64,000 nucleotides of DNA from the NCBI RefSeq assembly GCF_000156575.1, contig NZ_GG666046.1:281928-345927 (forward strand). Direction: 5' to 3'. A model generated the notes under the pieces. It saw only the letters and a program-made list of their open reading frames with translations. It was not told the DNA's origin and searched no databases. The translations under genes were made by a program, and so were the position numbers. Of this stretch, positions 1-8,771 are shown in pieces. Within the stretch, counting starts at the first letter, position 1. The number at the start of each line of letters is the position of its first letter. Origin of the DNA: Anaerococcus lactolyticus ATCC 51172. GTDB taxonomy: Bacteria; Bacillota; Clostridia; Tissierellales; Peptoniphilaceae.

Positions 1-63
1 AAAAAACAACGGGAAAATCTCGTAGAACTGAGACAATCAATAGATAGTCCAGCAAATGCCTAG
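1..63 (+). CDS. C-terminal tail of an unidentified protein (5' end outside window)
   Basis: The first 20 codons read in frame 1 without a stop and end at TAG 61-63, giving a polar tail that ends SIDSPANA. A hairpin with a T-tract follows at 120-153, as expected at the end of a gene. Too little is present to identify the family. It could be chance reading, but the terminator and convergent arrangement with the next minus-strand gene favour a real gene end. Confidence 0.4.
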   Translation, partial: KKQRENLVELRQSIDSPANA

Positions 64-119
64 AAGGAGCAAAGCTTCTTCGAAAGGATATGGATTATTT
101 ACAATAATAATTGATATTT

Positions 120-153
120 AAAAAGACAAGTCAATTAAGGCTTGTCTTTTTTT
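120..153. terminator. Intrinsic terminator, probably bidirectional
   Basis: AAAAGACAAG and CTTGTCTTTT form a 10-bp stem around a 10-base loop. T-runs lie on both strands. It separates the truncated plus-strand gene from the minus-strand regulator at 347-988. Confidence 0.8.
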
Positions 154-346
154 GTGGTAAATATTTTTGAAAAATATTCTATAAATCTATTTATTATTAT
201 ATTTTATCTTTATCTTTTATTAAATTTTTCTATTTACGGTTGAATCTTTATAAAAAGGGGAGGCCTAAGGGAACTATTACGTGGGCTCAAAGGCAAAATA
301 TAGTCATATATTCGGCGTAATTTTAAAATACAATCACCACCCAAAA

Positions 347-988
347 CTAAAACTCAATTCCATTCCTATCCAAAATCTCGATAAAATCTCCACCGACTTT
401 TATAATCCCTTCCTCAGCCATTTTTGATAGCTCCCTTGATAGGCTGGGTCTGGTGGTTGAGAGGTAGTCGGCTAGGTCTTCCCTTTTCATTGAAAGTTTT
501 ACCTTGCCTTGATTTTCAGTTTCTAGGAGATATTTACCGATTTTTTGACGGAGACTTGCTTGGGAGGTGATTTGGTTTTTCTTTGATAGGGCTAGGCACT
601 TGTAGGATAGGAAGTTTATATAGGATCTTAAAAAACTTTCCGGGCATGGGGGCTCGAAGATTTTCTTGAAATCTTTTATGATTAAAATTTTGCAAGAGCT
701 GGCGCATTCACAGTCAAAGTCAAAGGGCTCTCCCAGATAGGAATAAACTTCGCCAAAAAGTGTGGGTTTTGTAAAGTTTTGGAAGATAAACCTCTTGCCA
801 TTTGAATCTATCTGGTAGACATTTAGGACGCCTTCCATTAGGTAAAATAAGTCACCACTCTTATCACCGGCCATAAAAATATACTCGCCCTTACCATAAG
901 TTTTTTCTATAAATTCTGTTTTTGACCTTATGAGGTCAAGGTCTTGGTCTGTTAAATTTTTAAAAATTTTTATTTCTCGTAAATCCAT
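347..988 (-). CDS. Crp/Fnr-family regulator, HcpR-like
   Basis: A 213-residue Crp/Fnr-type activator: cyclic-nucleotide-like sensor fold (about 10-115), dimer helix, then a winged helix-turn-helix at about 168-200. The recognition helix reads TTRPSLSREL, with proline where E. coli CRP has the DNA-contacting Glu181. The sensor region holds five cysteines (93, 95, 99, 115, 131), which could serve redox or metal sensing; this is inference. It lies downstream of hcp on the same strand but is separated by a hairpin, and it has a possible promoter (TATAAT on the minus strand at 1011-1016). The hcp promoter carries a GTAAC-N4-GTTAC palindrome, so the likely role is nitrosative or nitrogen-oxide control of hcp. 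The HcpR assignment rests on context. Confidence 0.8.
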   Translation of the reverse strand: MDLREIKIFKNLTDQDLDLIRSKTEFIEKTYGKGEYIFMAGDKSGDLFYLMEGVLNVYQIDSNGKRFIFQNFTKPTLFGEVYSYLGEPFDFDCECASSCKILIIKDFKKIFEPPCPESFLRSYINFLSYKCLALSKKNQITSQASLRQKIGKYLLETENQGKVKLSMKREDLADYLSTTRPSLSRELSKMAEEGIIKVGGDFIEILDRNGIEF

Positions 989-1036
989 TAATATGTCCTT
1001 TCTAAGTCCTATTATACTTTATTTCTAAAGTTAAAA

Positions 1037-1060
1037 GTCGGCACGCTTGTGCCGACGATT
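1037..1060 (-). terminator. Probable hcp terminator
   Basis: GTCGGCAC at 1037-1044 pairs perfectly with GTGCCGAC at 1049-1056 around a 4-base loop. On the minus strand the hairpin is followed by TTTTAAC, a short T-tract. It lies between hcp and the downstream Crp/Fnr gene. Confidence 0.6.
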
Positions 1061-1084
1061 ATTAAATATTACATAGTAAATCCT

Positions 1085-1235
1085 AAGTTCATGAGATTCT
1101 TTCTCGCCATGCTCGTCTGCCTCTACACGCTCTATGCCGCTAGGGAAATTTTCCTACCATACATTTGTCTCCTGGAGCCGACGGGCTTGCCTGAAATGTG
1201 GTTAGGGCTTTAAGAATGACACAGGCGCTAGGATT
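1085..1235. repeat. GC-richer intergenic element, possible dispersed repeat
   Basis: This stretch between hcp and its regulator is clearly richer in G+C than its surroundings. On the minus strand it contains GTGTCATTCTT and GAAAGAATCTCATG, phrases like those in dispersed intergenic repeats of many bacteria. A 40-codon reading exists on the plus strand (1090-1212), but it has no ribosome binding site and crosses the element, so it is not called. Copy number cannot be judged from one window. Confidence 0.35.
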
Positions 1236-1265
1236 ATTTATTAAATTTATTAGATTGTGAATTAT

Positions 1266-2882
1266 CTAGCCTATCATTTTTGCTAAGTCTTCTTCTACTG
1301 TTGAATTTGGTGCGATATTGAAGTTTTCTACCAAAAAGTCTACTACAGTTGGACTTAAAAAGGCAGGAAGAGTAGGTCCTAGGTGGATGTTTTTAACTCC
1401 TAGTGAAAGTAGGGCAAGTAAGACTATGACTGCCTTTTGCTCATACCAAGCGATGTTGTAGGCGATTGGCAAATCATTTACATCATCGAGGCCAAAGACG
1501 TCTTTGAGGGCAAGTGCAATTTGAACCAGTGAGTAAGAATCGTTACATTGACCTGCATCTAAGACTCTTGGAATCCCGTTGATATCCCCAAGACCTAGCT
1601 TGTTGTAACGGTATTTTGCACAACCTGCTGTTAGAATGACAGTATCTTCTGGCAAAGATTTTGCAAAATCTGTGTAATAAGATCTCTTAGGATTTCTTCC
1701 GTCACAGCCCGCCATTACAACAAATTTTCTAATATTGCCAGCCTTTACTTCTTCCACAACCTTATCGGCAAGGGCAAGAACTTGGTTGTGGGCAAAACCA
1801 CCTACAACCGTTATATCTTCAAGATTTTCTGGAGCCTGACATTTCTTTGCCATTTCAATTATTTGTGAAAAATCTTTAAAACCATTTTCGTCAGCTTCTA
1901 TGTGGAAAGCTCCTGGGTAACCTGCGTTAGATGTGGTAAACATCCTATCTAGGTAAGTATTATCTTTTTTTGGTGGGACAATGCAGTTTGTTGTCATAAG
2001 GATTGGACCGTTAAATTTCTCGAATTCTTCGTTTTGCTTCCACCAAGCATTGCCGTAATTGCCATGGAAGTTTTCGTATTTTTTAAAGGCTGGATAATAA
2101 TTTGCAGGAAGCATTTCTGAGTGGGTGTAAACGTCAACTCCAGTTCCTTGGGTTTGTTCAAGGAGCATTTTCATATCGTGAAGGTCGTGGCCTGAAATTA
2201 AAATTCCAGGATTTTTTCCTGCAGAAAAATCTACTTCGGTAATTTCTGGATTGCCGTAAGTTTCGGTGTTGGCCTTATCTAGTAGGGCCATAGCCTTCAC
2301 ACCATGAGATCCTGTTTCCATTACAAGGTTGATTAAATCTGTAATTTCCTTGTCATTGTGAGTTGTTTTTGCAAGGGCAGATGCTATAAAGAAGTCGACT
2401 TCTTCGTCCCTGTAGCCAAGGACGTTTGCGTGGTGGTTGTAGGCTGCCATACCCTTTAGACCGTAGGTAATTAGCTCAACAAGGCTTCTTTCATCCTCAT
2501 TAATAATATTTAAAACCCCGACTTCAACTGCCTTTCTTATTAACTCCTCATCGTCGTATGATATGTATTTTTCAATATCAGTTAGACCTTCTGTGCCGAT
2601 TTTACCCATGATTTTTTCCTTAAAGGCCATGGTTTTCTTAATTGCATCTAAAATCGCACTTTCATTGAAATTTGCATTGGTGATGGTAATGAAAAGATTG
2701 TTTGAAATCCTATCGTAGACCTTGGCACAAGCCTTGCCTTTTTTTACCACAAGTCCTGCTAGACCCTTGGTTGTATAAATTAAAAGGTCTTGGAGGTTGG
2801 CTACAGATTCATTTTTACCACAAACCCCAACCTTACTGCATCCTTTATTTCCAGCTGTTTCTTGACATTGATAACAAAACAT
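1266..2882 (-). CDS. hcp: Hybrid cluster protein (hydroxylamine reductase)
   Basis: A 538-residue hybrid-cluster protein, a cytoplasmic Fe-S-O enzyme with NO or hydroxylamine reductase activity that detoxifies nitrosative stress in anaerobes. The N-terminal cluster ligands C3, C6, C15 and C21 are present. The hybrid-cluster ligands are seen in the [19 protein letters not shown] and GQCNDSY segments. Length is normal for the anaerobe-type class. The start is supported by ATGAGGAAA about 8 bases upstream on the minus strand. A TATAAT (-10) at 2931-2936 and a dyad at 2959-2972 precede it. No NADH oxidoreductase partner (hcr) is adjacent, so the electron donor is encoded elsewhere. Confidence 0.96.
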   Translation of the reverse strand: MFCYQCQETAGNKGCSKVGVCGKNESVANLQDLLIYTTKGLAGLVVKKGKACAKVYDRISNNLFITITNANFNESAILDAIKKTMAFKEKIMGKIGTEGLTDIEKYISYDDEELIRKAVEVGVLNIINEDERSLVELITYGLKGMAAYNHHANVLGYRDEEVDFFIASALAKTTHNDKEITDLINLVMETGSHGVKAMALLDKANTETYGNPEITEVDFSAGKNPGILISGHDLHDMKMLLEQTQGTGVDVYTHSEMLPANYYPAFKKYENFHGNYGNAWWKQNEEFEKFNGPILMTTNCIVPPKKDNTYLDRMFTTSNAGYPGAFHIEADENGFKDFSQIIEMAKKCQAPENLEDITVVGGFAHNQVLALADKVVEEVKAGNIRKFVVMAGCDGRNPKRSYYTDFAKSLPEDTVILTAGCAKYRYNKLGLGDINGIPRVLDAGQCNDSYSLVQIALALKDVFGLDDVNDLPIAYNIAWYEQKAVIVLLALLSLGVKNIHLGPTLPAFLSPTVVDFLVENFNIAPNSTVEEDLAKMIG

Positions 2883-2930
2883 ATATTTTTCCTCATTTCT
2901 TTTTTTCTCAAACTTTTATCTTATAATCCT

Positions 2931-2972
2931 ATTATAAAAAAATTTAGGAAAGATATCCGTAACTAATGTTAC
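2931..2972 (-). promoter_or_regulatory. hcp promoter with GTAAC-N4-GTTAC activator site
   Basis: On the minus strand TATAAT lies at 2936-2931, with no good -35 box. The perfect palindrome GTAAC-TAAT-GTTAC at 2959-2972 is centred at 2965.5. A start about 7 bases after the -10 box (near 2924) puts the palindrome at about -41.5, the class II position for Crp/Fnr activators. The palindrome resembles sites I recall for HcpR regulators of anaerobes. Outer arms TATCC/GGATA extend the dyad. Confidence 0.65.
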
Positions 2973-3131
2973 AAGGATAGCTTTTTAATTTTGAAAATAA
3001 TATAAAAATTGTTTTAATATTATCTTTCATAAGAAAAGAATCTTGTGGTTCAAAAACTAATCAAGTATTATAATACCAAAATAAATAGGAAGACTTTGGC
3101 AAAGGAATCAGCAATTAGTAGGAGTTAGAAA

Positions 3132-3329
3132 ATGAGAATTAGTATAAAGAGAGCTATTGGACTTAATATAGTGGTAATTTTTATTCTAGCTATAACTTTT
3201 TTTGAAGATTTACAAATGAATAGTCCCCACCAGAAAGAAGACTTATTAATTATTTTCTTAGGAGAGTTTGCTTATTGGCTAACTATTATAATCGGATTAT
3301 ATGTGATTAAAAGAAAAAATAATTTATAA
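3132..3329 (+). CDS. Small two-helix membrane protein, unknown
   Basis: A 65-residue protein with two predicted membrane segments (about 8-24 and 40-58) and a basic C-terminus (KRKNNL). TAGGAG lies 7 bases before the ATG, a TATAAT lies at 3069-3074 about 60 bases upstream, and a terminator follows at 3430. It therefore looks like an independently transcribed small gene. I do not recognise a family. It could be a regulator peptide or bacteriocin-immunity-like protein, but nothing in the sequence establishes that. Confidence 0.5.
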   Translation: MRISIKRAIGLNIVVIFILAITFFEDLQMNSPHQKEDLLIIFLGEFAYWLTIIIGLYVIKRKNNL

Positions 3330-3429
3330 GATGTTGTTCTTACAAATGTAGTTAAGCTTAAAATTACAAAAACAATAGAACTTGGTGGATATAACTATTA
3401 TTTAGTATAAAATTTATATTTATTTACTA

Positions 3430-3459
3430 TAGGCGAGCAATTGTGCTTGTCTTTTTTTA
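3430..3459 (+). terminator. Intrinsic terminator
   Basis: GCGAGCA and TGCTTGT (one G-T pair) form a stem around ATTG, followed by TTTTTTT. It ends the small membrane protein transcript and insulates the pfl promoter just downstream. Confidence 0.65.
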
Positions 3460-3466
3460 TGTTGAA

Positions 3467-3508
3467 GTGATTCAAATCACATACAAGAAAGCTTTTTCCA
3501 GATAGAAT
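3467..3508 (+). promoter_or_regulatory. pfl operon promoter with GTGAT-N4-ATCAC site
   Basis: The perfect palindrome GTGAT-TCAA-ATCAC is at 3467-3480 (centre 3473.5). A -10 candidate TAGAAT lies at 3503-3508 and the -35 region is poor. A start near 3515 places the palindrome at about -41.5, class II geometry. The half-site GTGAT matches the CRP-type recognition helix (RETLSR) of the regulator encoded as the third gene of this operon. Confidence 0.65.
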
Positions 3509-3563
3509 AGGGGCAGATAGTCAAAAAAACTTCGGTTTTTAAAATATATATTAGGAGGAAAAA

Positions 3564-5819
3564 ATGGAAGTAAAAGCATATGATGGATTTAAGGGCGAAC
3601 TTTGGAAAGATGAAATCAATGTTCGTAACTTTATCCAAGAGAATTACACCCCATACGAAGGTGGAGATGATTTTTTAGCTGGTAAGAGCGAAAAGACTAC
3701 AAAATTATTTGCTGTTGTAGAGGATTTGATTAATAAAGAAATCAGAGAATCTTACAGAAATGCAGATACAAGCAGGTTTTCTTCTATAGACGGTTTTGAT
3801 GCTGGCTATATTGACAAGGAAAACGAGGTCATAGTTGGTCTTCAAACTGATGAAGTTCTAAAAAGAATAGTTAACCCTTACGGTGGTTACAGGATGGTTG
3901 AGCAATCCCTTGAGGCTTATGGCCAAGAGATGGATCCTGTTCAAGCAAAATATTTCAAAGAATTTAGAAAGACTCACAACGAGGGTGTTTTTGATGCCTA
4001 TACCAAGGATATGAGAACAGCTAGACACGTTGGTCTTTTAACAGGTTTGCCAGATGCCTATGGTCGTGGTAGGATTATCGGCGATTATAGAAGAGTTGCC
4101 CTTTATGGTATTGATAGGCTAGTTGAAGAAAAGAAAAAAGACCTAGATAAGATTGAAATTGATGAAAATAACCTAGAAGCAACTATCAGACTAAGGGAAG
4201 AAGTTAGCGAGCAAATCAGAGCCCTTGGCAAGATTAAAAATATGGCAGCTAAGTATGGTATAGATATTTCTAAACCTGCTACAAATGCGAGAGAAGCAGC
4301 CCAATTCTTATACCTTGGCTACCTTGCAGCTGTTAAGGAAAACAATGGTGCAGCTATGTCAATTGGTAGAAATGCAGGCTTCCTAGATATTTATATCAAG
4401 AGAGATATGGATAGGGGCATCCTTGATGAAGTTGGCGCTCAAGAAATAATTGACCAACTTGTTATCAAATTAAGACTTGTTCGCCACCTAAGAACTCCAG
4501 ACTATGATGAAGTTTTCGGTGGGGACCCAACTTGGGTTACAGAATCAATCGGTGGTATGGGTCTAGATGGTAGGACTCTTGTAACAAAGACAGCCTTCAG
4601 ATACCTAAATACCCTTATAAACCTAGGATCAGCCCCAGAACCAAACATGACAATCCTTTGGGCTGAAAAACTTCCTGAAGGTTGGAAGAAGTTCTGTTCT
4701 AAGGTTTCTATCATGACAGATTCTATCCAATATGAAAATGATGACCTAATGAGAAATATGTACGGCGATGACTATGCTATAGCTTGTTGCGTATCTGCTA
4801 TGGAAGTTGGCAAGGAAATGCAATTCTTTGGTGCGCGTGCCAACCTTGCAAAATCACTCCTTTATGCAATAAATGGTGGAGTTGACGAAAAGAAGAAAAA
4901 CAAGGATGGTAGCATTATTAGGTTATTTAATGATGTTGAGCCAATCACAACAGAATACCTTGACTATGACAAAGTTCTTGCAAATTACAAAAAAGTCTTA
5001 TCTGAACTAGCAGGCCTATATGTGAAGACCCTCGATGTAATCCATTTCATGCACGATAAATATGCTTATGAAGCAGGTCAAATGGCCCTTCATGATACCT
5101 ATGTTAAGAGAAATCTAGCAACAGGTGTGGCTGGTCTTTCAATCGCAGCTGACTCACTTTCTGCAATCAAATATGCAAAAGTAAAACCAGTTAGGGATGA
5201 AAATGGCATAGCAATCGACTTTGAAACAGAAGGCGACTTCCCTAAATATGGTAACGATGATGACAGGGTAGACCAAATCGCTGTTGACATTCTAACCTAT
5301 TTCTCAAATGAACTTAAGAAACATGCTACCTATAAAAATGCTAAATTAACCCTATCTGCCCTTACAATTACATCAAATGTAATGTATGGTAAAAAGACAG
5401 GTACAACACCAGACGGCAGAAAGGCAGGCGAACCATTTGCTCCAGGTGCAAACCCAATGCACGGTAGGGACGAATCAGGTGCTCTTGCAAGTCTTAACTC
5501 TGTAGCTAAACTTCCTTATGAATGTGTATGTGAAGACGGTATTTCAAACACCTTCTCAATCGTACCTGACGCTTTAGGCAAGGAAGATGAAGTGAGAATA
5601 GATAACCTTGTAAACATCATGGACGGATATTTTGGCCAAGATGCTTTCCACCTAAATGTAAACGTCCTTCAAAGAGAAAAACTTCTAGACGCTTACCACA
5701 ACCCAGACAAGTATCCAAACCTCACTATCAGAGTTTCTGGCTATGCTGTTCACTTCAACAGACTTACAGATGAACAAAAGAGAGAAGTCCTAGAAAGAAC
5801 CTTCCACAACCACCAATAA
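3564..5819 (+). CDS. pflB: Formate C-acetyltransferase (pyruvate formate-lyase)
   Basis: A 751-residue glycyl-radical enzyme converting pyruvate and CoA to acetyl-CoA and formate, a central step of anaerobic fermentation. The catalytic cysteine pair is C408-C409 (ACCVSAMEV). The radical glycine is G726 in RVSGYAVHF near the C-terminus. Length is typical. TAGGAGG lies 7 bases before the ATG. The activating enzyme follows 14 bases downstream behind its own AAGGAGG, and a Crp/Fnr gene completes the operon. Transcription is probably activated at the GTGAT palindrome upstream. Confidence 0.97.
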   Translation: MEVKAYDGFKGELWKDEINVRNFIQENYTPYEGGDDFLAGKSEKTTKLFAVVEDLINKEIRESYRNADTSRFSSIDGFDAGYIDKENEVIVGLQTDEVLKRIVNPYGGYRMVEQSLEAYGQEMDPVQAKYFKEFRKTHNEGVFDAYTKDMRTARHVGLLTGLPDAYGRGRIIGDYRRVALYGIDRLVEEKKKDLDKIEIDENNLEATIRLREEVSEQIRALGKIKNMAAKYGIDISKPATNAREAAQFLYLGYLAAVKENNGAAMSIGRNAGFLDIYIKRDMDRGILDEVGAQEIIDQLVIKLRLVRHLRTPDYDEVFGGDPTWVTESIGGMGLDGRTLVTKTAFRYLNTLINLGSAPEPNMTILWAEKLPEGWKKFCSKVSIMTDSIQYENDDLMRNMYGDDYAIACCVSAMEVGKEMQFFGARANLAKSLLYAINGGVDEKKKNKDGSIIRLFNDVEPITTEYLDYDKVLANYKKVLSELAGLYVKTLDVIHFMHDKYAYEAGQMALHDTYVKRNLATGVAGLSIAADSLSAIKYAKVKPVRDENGIAIDFETEGDFPKYGNDDDRVDQIAVDILTYFSNELKKHATYKNAKLTLSALTITSNVMYGKKTGTTPDGRKAGEPFAPGANPMHGRDESGALASLNSVAKLPYECVCEDGISNTFSIVPDALGKEDEVRIDNLVNIMDGYFGQDAFHLNVNVLQREKLLDAYHNPDKYPNLTIRVSGYAVHFNRLTDEQKREVLERTFHNHQ

Positions 5820-5833
5820 GATAAGGAGGTCTT

Positions 5834-6553
5834 ATGGCAAAATTACATTCAATAGAAACAATGGGCCTGGTAGACGGACCGGGAATAAGGACAGTGTTCT
5901 TCCTTTCTGGTTGCCCACTAAGATGTGTATTTTGCCACAATCCCGACACCCAATCCCTCGATTATGGCAGGGATGTGACGGTAGAAGAGATTGTAAAAAG
6001 GGCCCTAAGAATGAAACCCTACTTCAAAAACGGAGGTGGAGTCACCCTTTCGGGTGGCGAGCCTCTGGCAAGTGGGGCTTTTGTGCTTGAAACCATAAGA
6101 GCCCTCCACAAGGAAGCCATCCATGTGGCAGTGGATACTTCAGGTGTGGGTGATGAAAAATATTACGATGATATAGCCAGAGAAGCCGACCTAATTCTCT
6201 TGGATATCAAACATTATGATCCCTACTTCTTTTATGAAATAACAAAAAATTACCAAGACAAACTCATAAAATTTATGGAATCAATCAAAAAAACTGATAC
6301 CAGGGTCTGGATAAGACACGTAATGATGCCCTTTGTCACAGATACCAAAGAGGATATGGATGGGCTTGTTGACTTTATTAGGCCAATAAAGGCAAATATT
6401 GATAAGATAGAAATTCTTCCCTACCACAAATTGGGAGTGTGTAAATATGCAGATTTGGGCAAGCCATACAGGATTAAAAACATGGAGGCCATGGATAAGG
6501 ATAAGGCAAAAAACTTTGAAATTTATGCTAACAATATGTTAAAATCTTTGTAG
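5834..6553 (+). CDS. pflA: Pyruvate formate-lyase activating enzyme (radical SAM)
   Basis: A 239-residue radical SAM enzyme that abstracts hydrogen from Gly726 of PflB to make the glycyl radical. The iron-sulfur motif C27-x3-C31-x2-C34 is present, followed by the SAM-binding GGE segment (TLSGGEP, about residues 74-80). The N-terminal ETMGLVDGPGIR is typical of the family. AAGGAGG precedes the start at good spacing, and the gene follows pflB by 14 bases in one operon. Confidence 0.96.
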   Translation: MAKLHSIETMGLVDGPGIRTVFFLSGCPLRCVFCHNPDTQSLDYGRDVTVEEIVKRALRMKPYFKNGGGVTLSGGEPLASGAFVLETIRALHKEAIHVAVDTSGVGDEKYYDDIAREADLILLDIKHYDPYFFYEITKNYQDKLIKFMESIKKTDTRVWIRHVMMPFVTDTKEDMDGLVDFIRPIKANIDKIEILPYHKLGVCKYADLGKPYRIKNMEAMDKDKAKNFEIYANNMLKSL

Positions 6554-6562
6554 GAGCAAATT

Positions 6563-7243
6563 ATGAACGACTACAAAAAAGATGAAAAAAGTTTTTTGGC
6601 CTTTTTATCCGATCAAGAATTACAACGTTTTAAGTACAGACCCCAAGTTTTAGCCTACAGGAAGGGAGATATGATATTTTCCTTTGGTGATTCGGCTGAT
6701 TTTATGTATATAATACTCGAGGGATTTATAAAAATATCCACCTACCTTTCTGACGGCAGGGAGCAGATTTTGTATATTTACAGCGAGGGAGACTTTGTTG
6801 GCGCCCACAACCTCCTTACCGAAGAGGAATATATCTATGAGGCGAGGGCCTTAACCAAGGCTAAACTCCTGATAATATCAAGGATTGACTTCAATAATAT
6901 CCTCAAAAAAAATAACAAAGTTCTAATCAAAATCCTAGACCAATCCTTCAGGAGGATTAGGAGATCTGAAGAGCTTATAGACAGGCTTTCGACCATAAAC
7001 GCAGACATGAAAGTCGCCAAAGTCCTCTTGGACTTGGCGGATGATGTTGGAATAGTCAAAAAAGACGGAGTTTTGATTACATCCCACCTTAGCCGTGAGG
7101 AACTGGGGTCTTATTCGGGTGTTGTGAGAGAAACCCTTTCGAGGAAGTTATCAAACTTTGAAAAGATGGGCTTAATCAAGATTATCGGTAGGAATGAAAT
7201 CTTAATAACCAATATAAGAGCCCTTGAAAAGATGACCTCATAA
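6563..7243 (+). CDS. Crp/Fnr-family regulator in the pfl operon
   Basis: A 226-residue Crp/Fnr regulator with a sensor domain (about 20-125), a long dimer helix and a C-terminal winged helix. The recognition helix VVRETLSRKL keeps the R-E-T-x-x-R pattern of E. coli CRP, which reads GTGA half-sites. The protein has no cysteines, so it is not an Fe-S FNR; the ligand is unknown. It starts 9 bases after pflA behind TAGGAG and is co-transcribed. The most likely arrangement is self-regulated activation of pfl through the GTGAT-N4-ATCAC site. Target assignment is inference from motif and context. Confidence 0.85.
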   Translation: MNDYKKDEKSFLAFLSDQELQRFKYRPQVLAYRKGDMIFSFGDSADFMYIILEGFIKISTYLSDGREQILYIYSEGDFVGAHNLLTEEEYIYEARALTKAKLLIISRIDFNNILKKNNKVLIKILDQSFRRIRRSEELIDRLSTINADMKVAKVLLDLADDVGIVKKDGVLITSHLSREELGSYSGVVRETLSRKLSNFEKMGLIKIIGRNEILITNIRALEKMTS

Positions 7244-7340
7244 TCATCTACTATAGAAATTAGCGAAATTAGCGAAAAGTGGGGGCTAATAAATATTAGA
7301 CTTCCCATTTGAGTCAATAAATTTGATAATAGCACGAATG

Positions 7341-7368
7341 AAAAGACTTCCTTGTGGAGTCTTTTTTT
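7341..7368 (+). terminator. Terminator of the pfl operon
   Basis: AAGACTTCC and GGAGTCTT pair around TTGT, with one bulged T, followed by seven Ts. It ends pflB-pflA-crp. A 9-bp tandem repeat (GAAATTAGC twice, 7256-7273) lies in the upstream untranslated part. Confidence 0.75.
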
Positions 7369-7420
7369 GTTTAATTTGATAAAAACTTCTCTTCCGGTAT
7401 CATGGTGGGACGGAGGAAAT

Positions 7421-8686
7421 ATGAATAAACAAACATTTAAGATAATGCTCGCCTATGTTGGCGTCCTCACAGGTGCAGGACTTGCCTCGGGCCAAGAGCT
7501 TTTGCAATACTTTGTCTCGCTTGGAATAAATGGACTTGTCGGTATAAGCCTAGTAGGCATCCTACATATGGTAATCGGTGGGATTTTATTAATTCTCGGT
7601 AGCCACTATCTGGCGACCGACCATTCCGATGTATTTGACGAAATCACTAACAAATTTATTTCAAAATTTATGGACATATCCTTGATATTCACCTGCTTTG
7701 TAGTTGGTTTTGTCATGCTTGCAGGGGCGGGGTCTAACCTAAACCAGGCCTTTGGTCTAAATGTCAACGTTGGTAGGGTCTTATGTGCCCTTTTAATAAT
7801 TGTCGTTGGCATGATGGATTTTTCCAAGGTAAGCAAGATACTAGGATCATTTACACCCTTTATCGTGGGTTTTGTCCTAATCGGGTCTGTCTACACCTTT
7901 ATTAAATTCAAGCCAGACTGGCAAGCCCTAAATGCCTTCGCGGTAAAACTTCCATCAAACTTTGATAATGTAGGCTTTGCAGTCCTAAATTATTTTGGAA
8001 TGTGCCTAATGACAGCAGTTTCCATGGGACTTGTACTAGGTGGAGATGAATTAAGCACAGAAAATGCCGGCAAAGGTGGCCTAATGGGAGGCGCTATTGT
8101 TGGAATCATGGGAGTCTTAATAACCTTGACCCTCTTAATAAGAGTCGAAGAAGTATATAATCTTGACATACCAATGCTTTACATCATAGAAGATATCAGT
8201 CCAATTCTAGGATTTGTCATGGCTCTGGTAGTATTTGGAATGATATTTAATACAGGAATTTCACTTTTTTATGCTCTAGCAAGGAGATTTTCAAACGACG
8301 ATGAAAAGCGTTTTAAAATCATGCTTGTAGCAATCACAGGCGTAGGATTCGTCCTATCCTTCCTAGGCTTTAAGAAATTAGTTTCGATATTTTATCCAAT
8401 AATCGGCTATATTGGAATATTCATGATGGCCCTTTTAGTCTTCGCCTACTTCAAAGAAAGATCAGTCATCAGACGAGAATCCATGAAAAGACTGGGAATC
8501 AGACACTACATGAGAAAAAAACTCGACGACGACCTAGACTTCACCAAACAAGATGAAGAAAGACTAAACAAACTAATCGACCGCTCCCACATAGACAACG
8601 ATCAAATTGAGGAAAAGACAGAAGAAACCGTAAAAGAAGCCATAGACAACGACGAAGAGCCTATTACTGACCATGGGGAGGGTTGA
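7421..8686 (+). CDS. YkvI-like multi-pass membrane protein
   Basis: A 421-residue membrane protein with about ten hydrophobic segments and a charged cytoplasmic tail of about 70 residues. The N-terminal GAGLASGQELLQYF segment is the hallmark of the YkvI group, distant relatives of the APC/LeuT-fold transporters. Substrate is unknown. The ATG at 7421 has GGAGG 5 bases upstream. An upstream in-frame TTG at 7352 falls inside the preceding terminator and is rejected. It stands alone between two terminators. A transporter role for an amino acid or similar solute is inference from fold only. Confidence 0.8.
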   Translation: MNKQTFKIMLAYVGVLTGAGLASGQELLQYFVSLGINGLVGISLVGILHMVIGGILLILGSHYLATDHSDVFDEITNKFISKFMDISLIFTCFVVGFVMLAGAGSNLNQAFGLNVNVGRVLCALLIIVVGMMDFSKVSKILGSFTPFIVGFVLIGSVYTFIKFKPDWQALNAFAVKLPSNFDNVGFAVLNYFGMCLMTAVSMGLVLGGDELSTENAGKGGLMGGAIVGIMGVLITLTLLIRVEEVYNLDIPMLYIIEDISPILGFVMALVVFGMIFNTGISLFYALARRFSNDDEKRFKIMLVAITGVGFVLSFLGFKKLVSIFYPIIGYIGIFMMALLVFAYFKERSVIRRESMKRLGIRHYMRKKLDDDLDFTKQDEERLNKLIDRSHIDNDQIEEKTEETVKEAIDNDEEPITDHGEG

Positions 8687-8713
8687 GAAAAGTGTCCGAA
8701 AGGGCACTTTTTT
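8687..8713 (+). terminator. Intrinsic terminator
   Basis: AAAAGTGTCC and GGGCACTTTT pair around GAAA (one wobble), followed by a T-run. It begins directly after the stop codon of the YkvI-like gene. Confidence 0.8.
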
Positions 8714-8741
8714 GTTAAATCTTTCTCAATCTGGGTATAAT
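8712..8741 (+). promoter_or_regulatory. Sigma-A promoter
   Basis: TTGTTA at 8712-8717 and TATAAT at 8736-8741 are separated by 18 bases. They lie about 30 bases before the ribosome binding site of the ABC_trans_CmpB-type gene. Confidence 0.6.
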
Positions 8742-8771
8742 AGTTAAAAGGATCTAAAGGAGGTGTTTTTT

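Noticed and set aside
1090-1212. 40-codon plus-strand frame MRFFLAMLVCLYTLYAAREI in the hcp intergenic element
   Set aside because: No ribosome site, and it lies within a suspected non-coding repeat; such readings occur by chance in GC-richer repeats.
7244-7340. Tandem GAAATTAGC repeat as a possible regulator site
   Set aside because: It lies in the untranslated tail of the pfl operon before its terminator and is only two copies, so no regulatory role can be supported.
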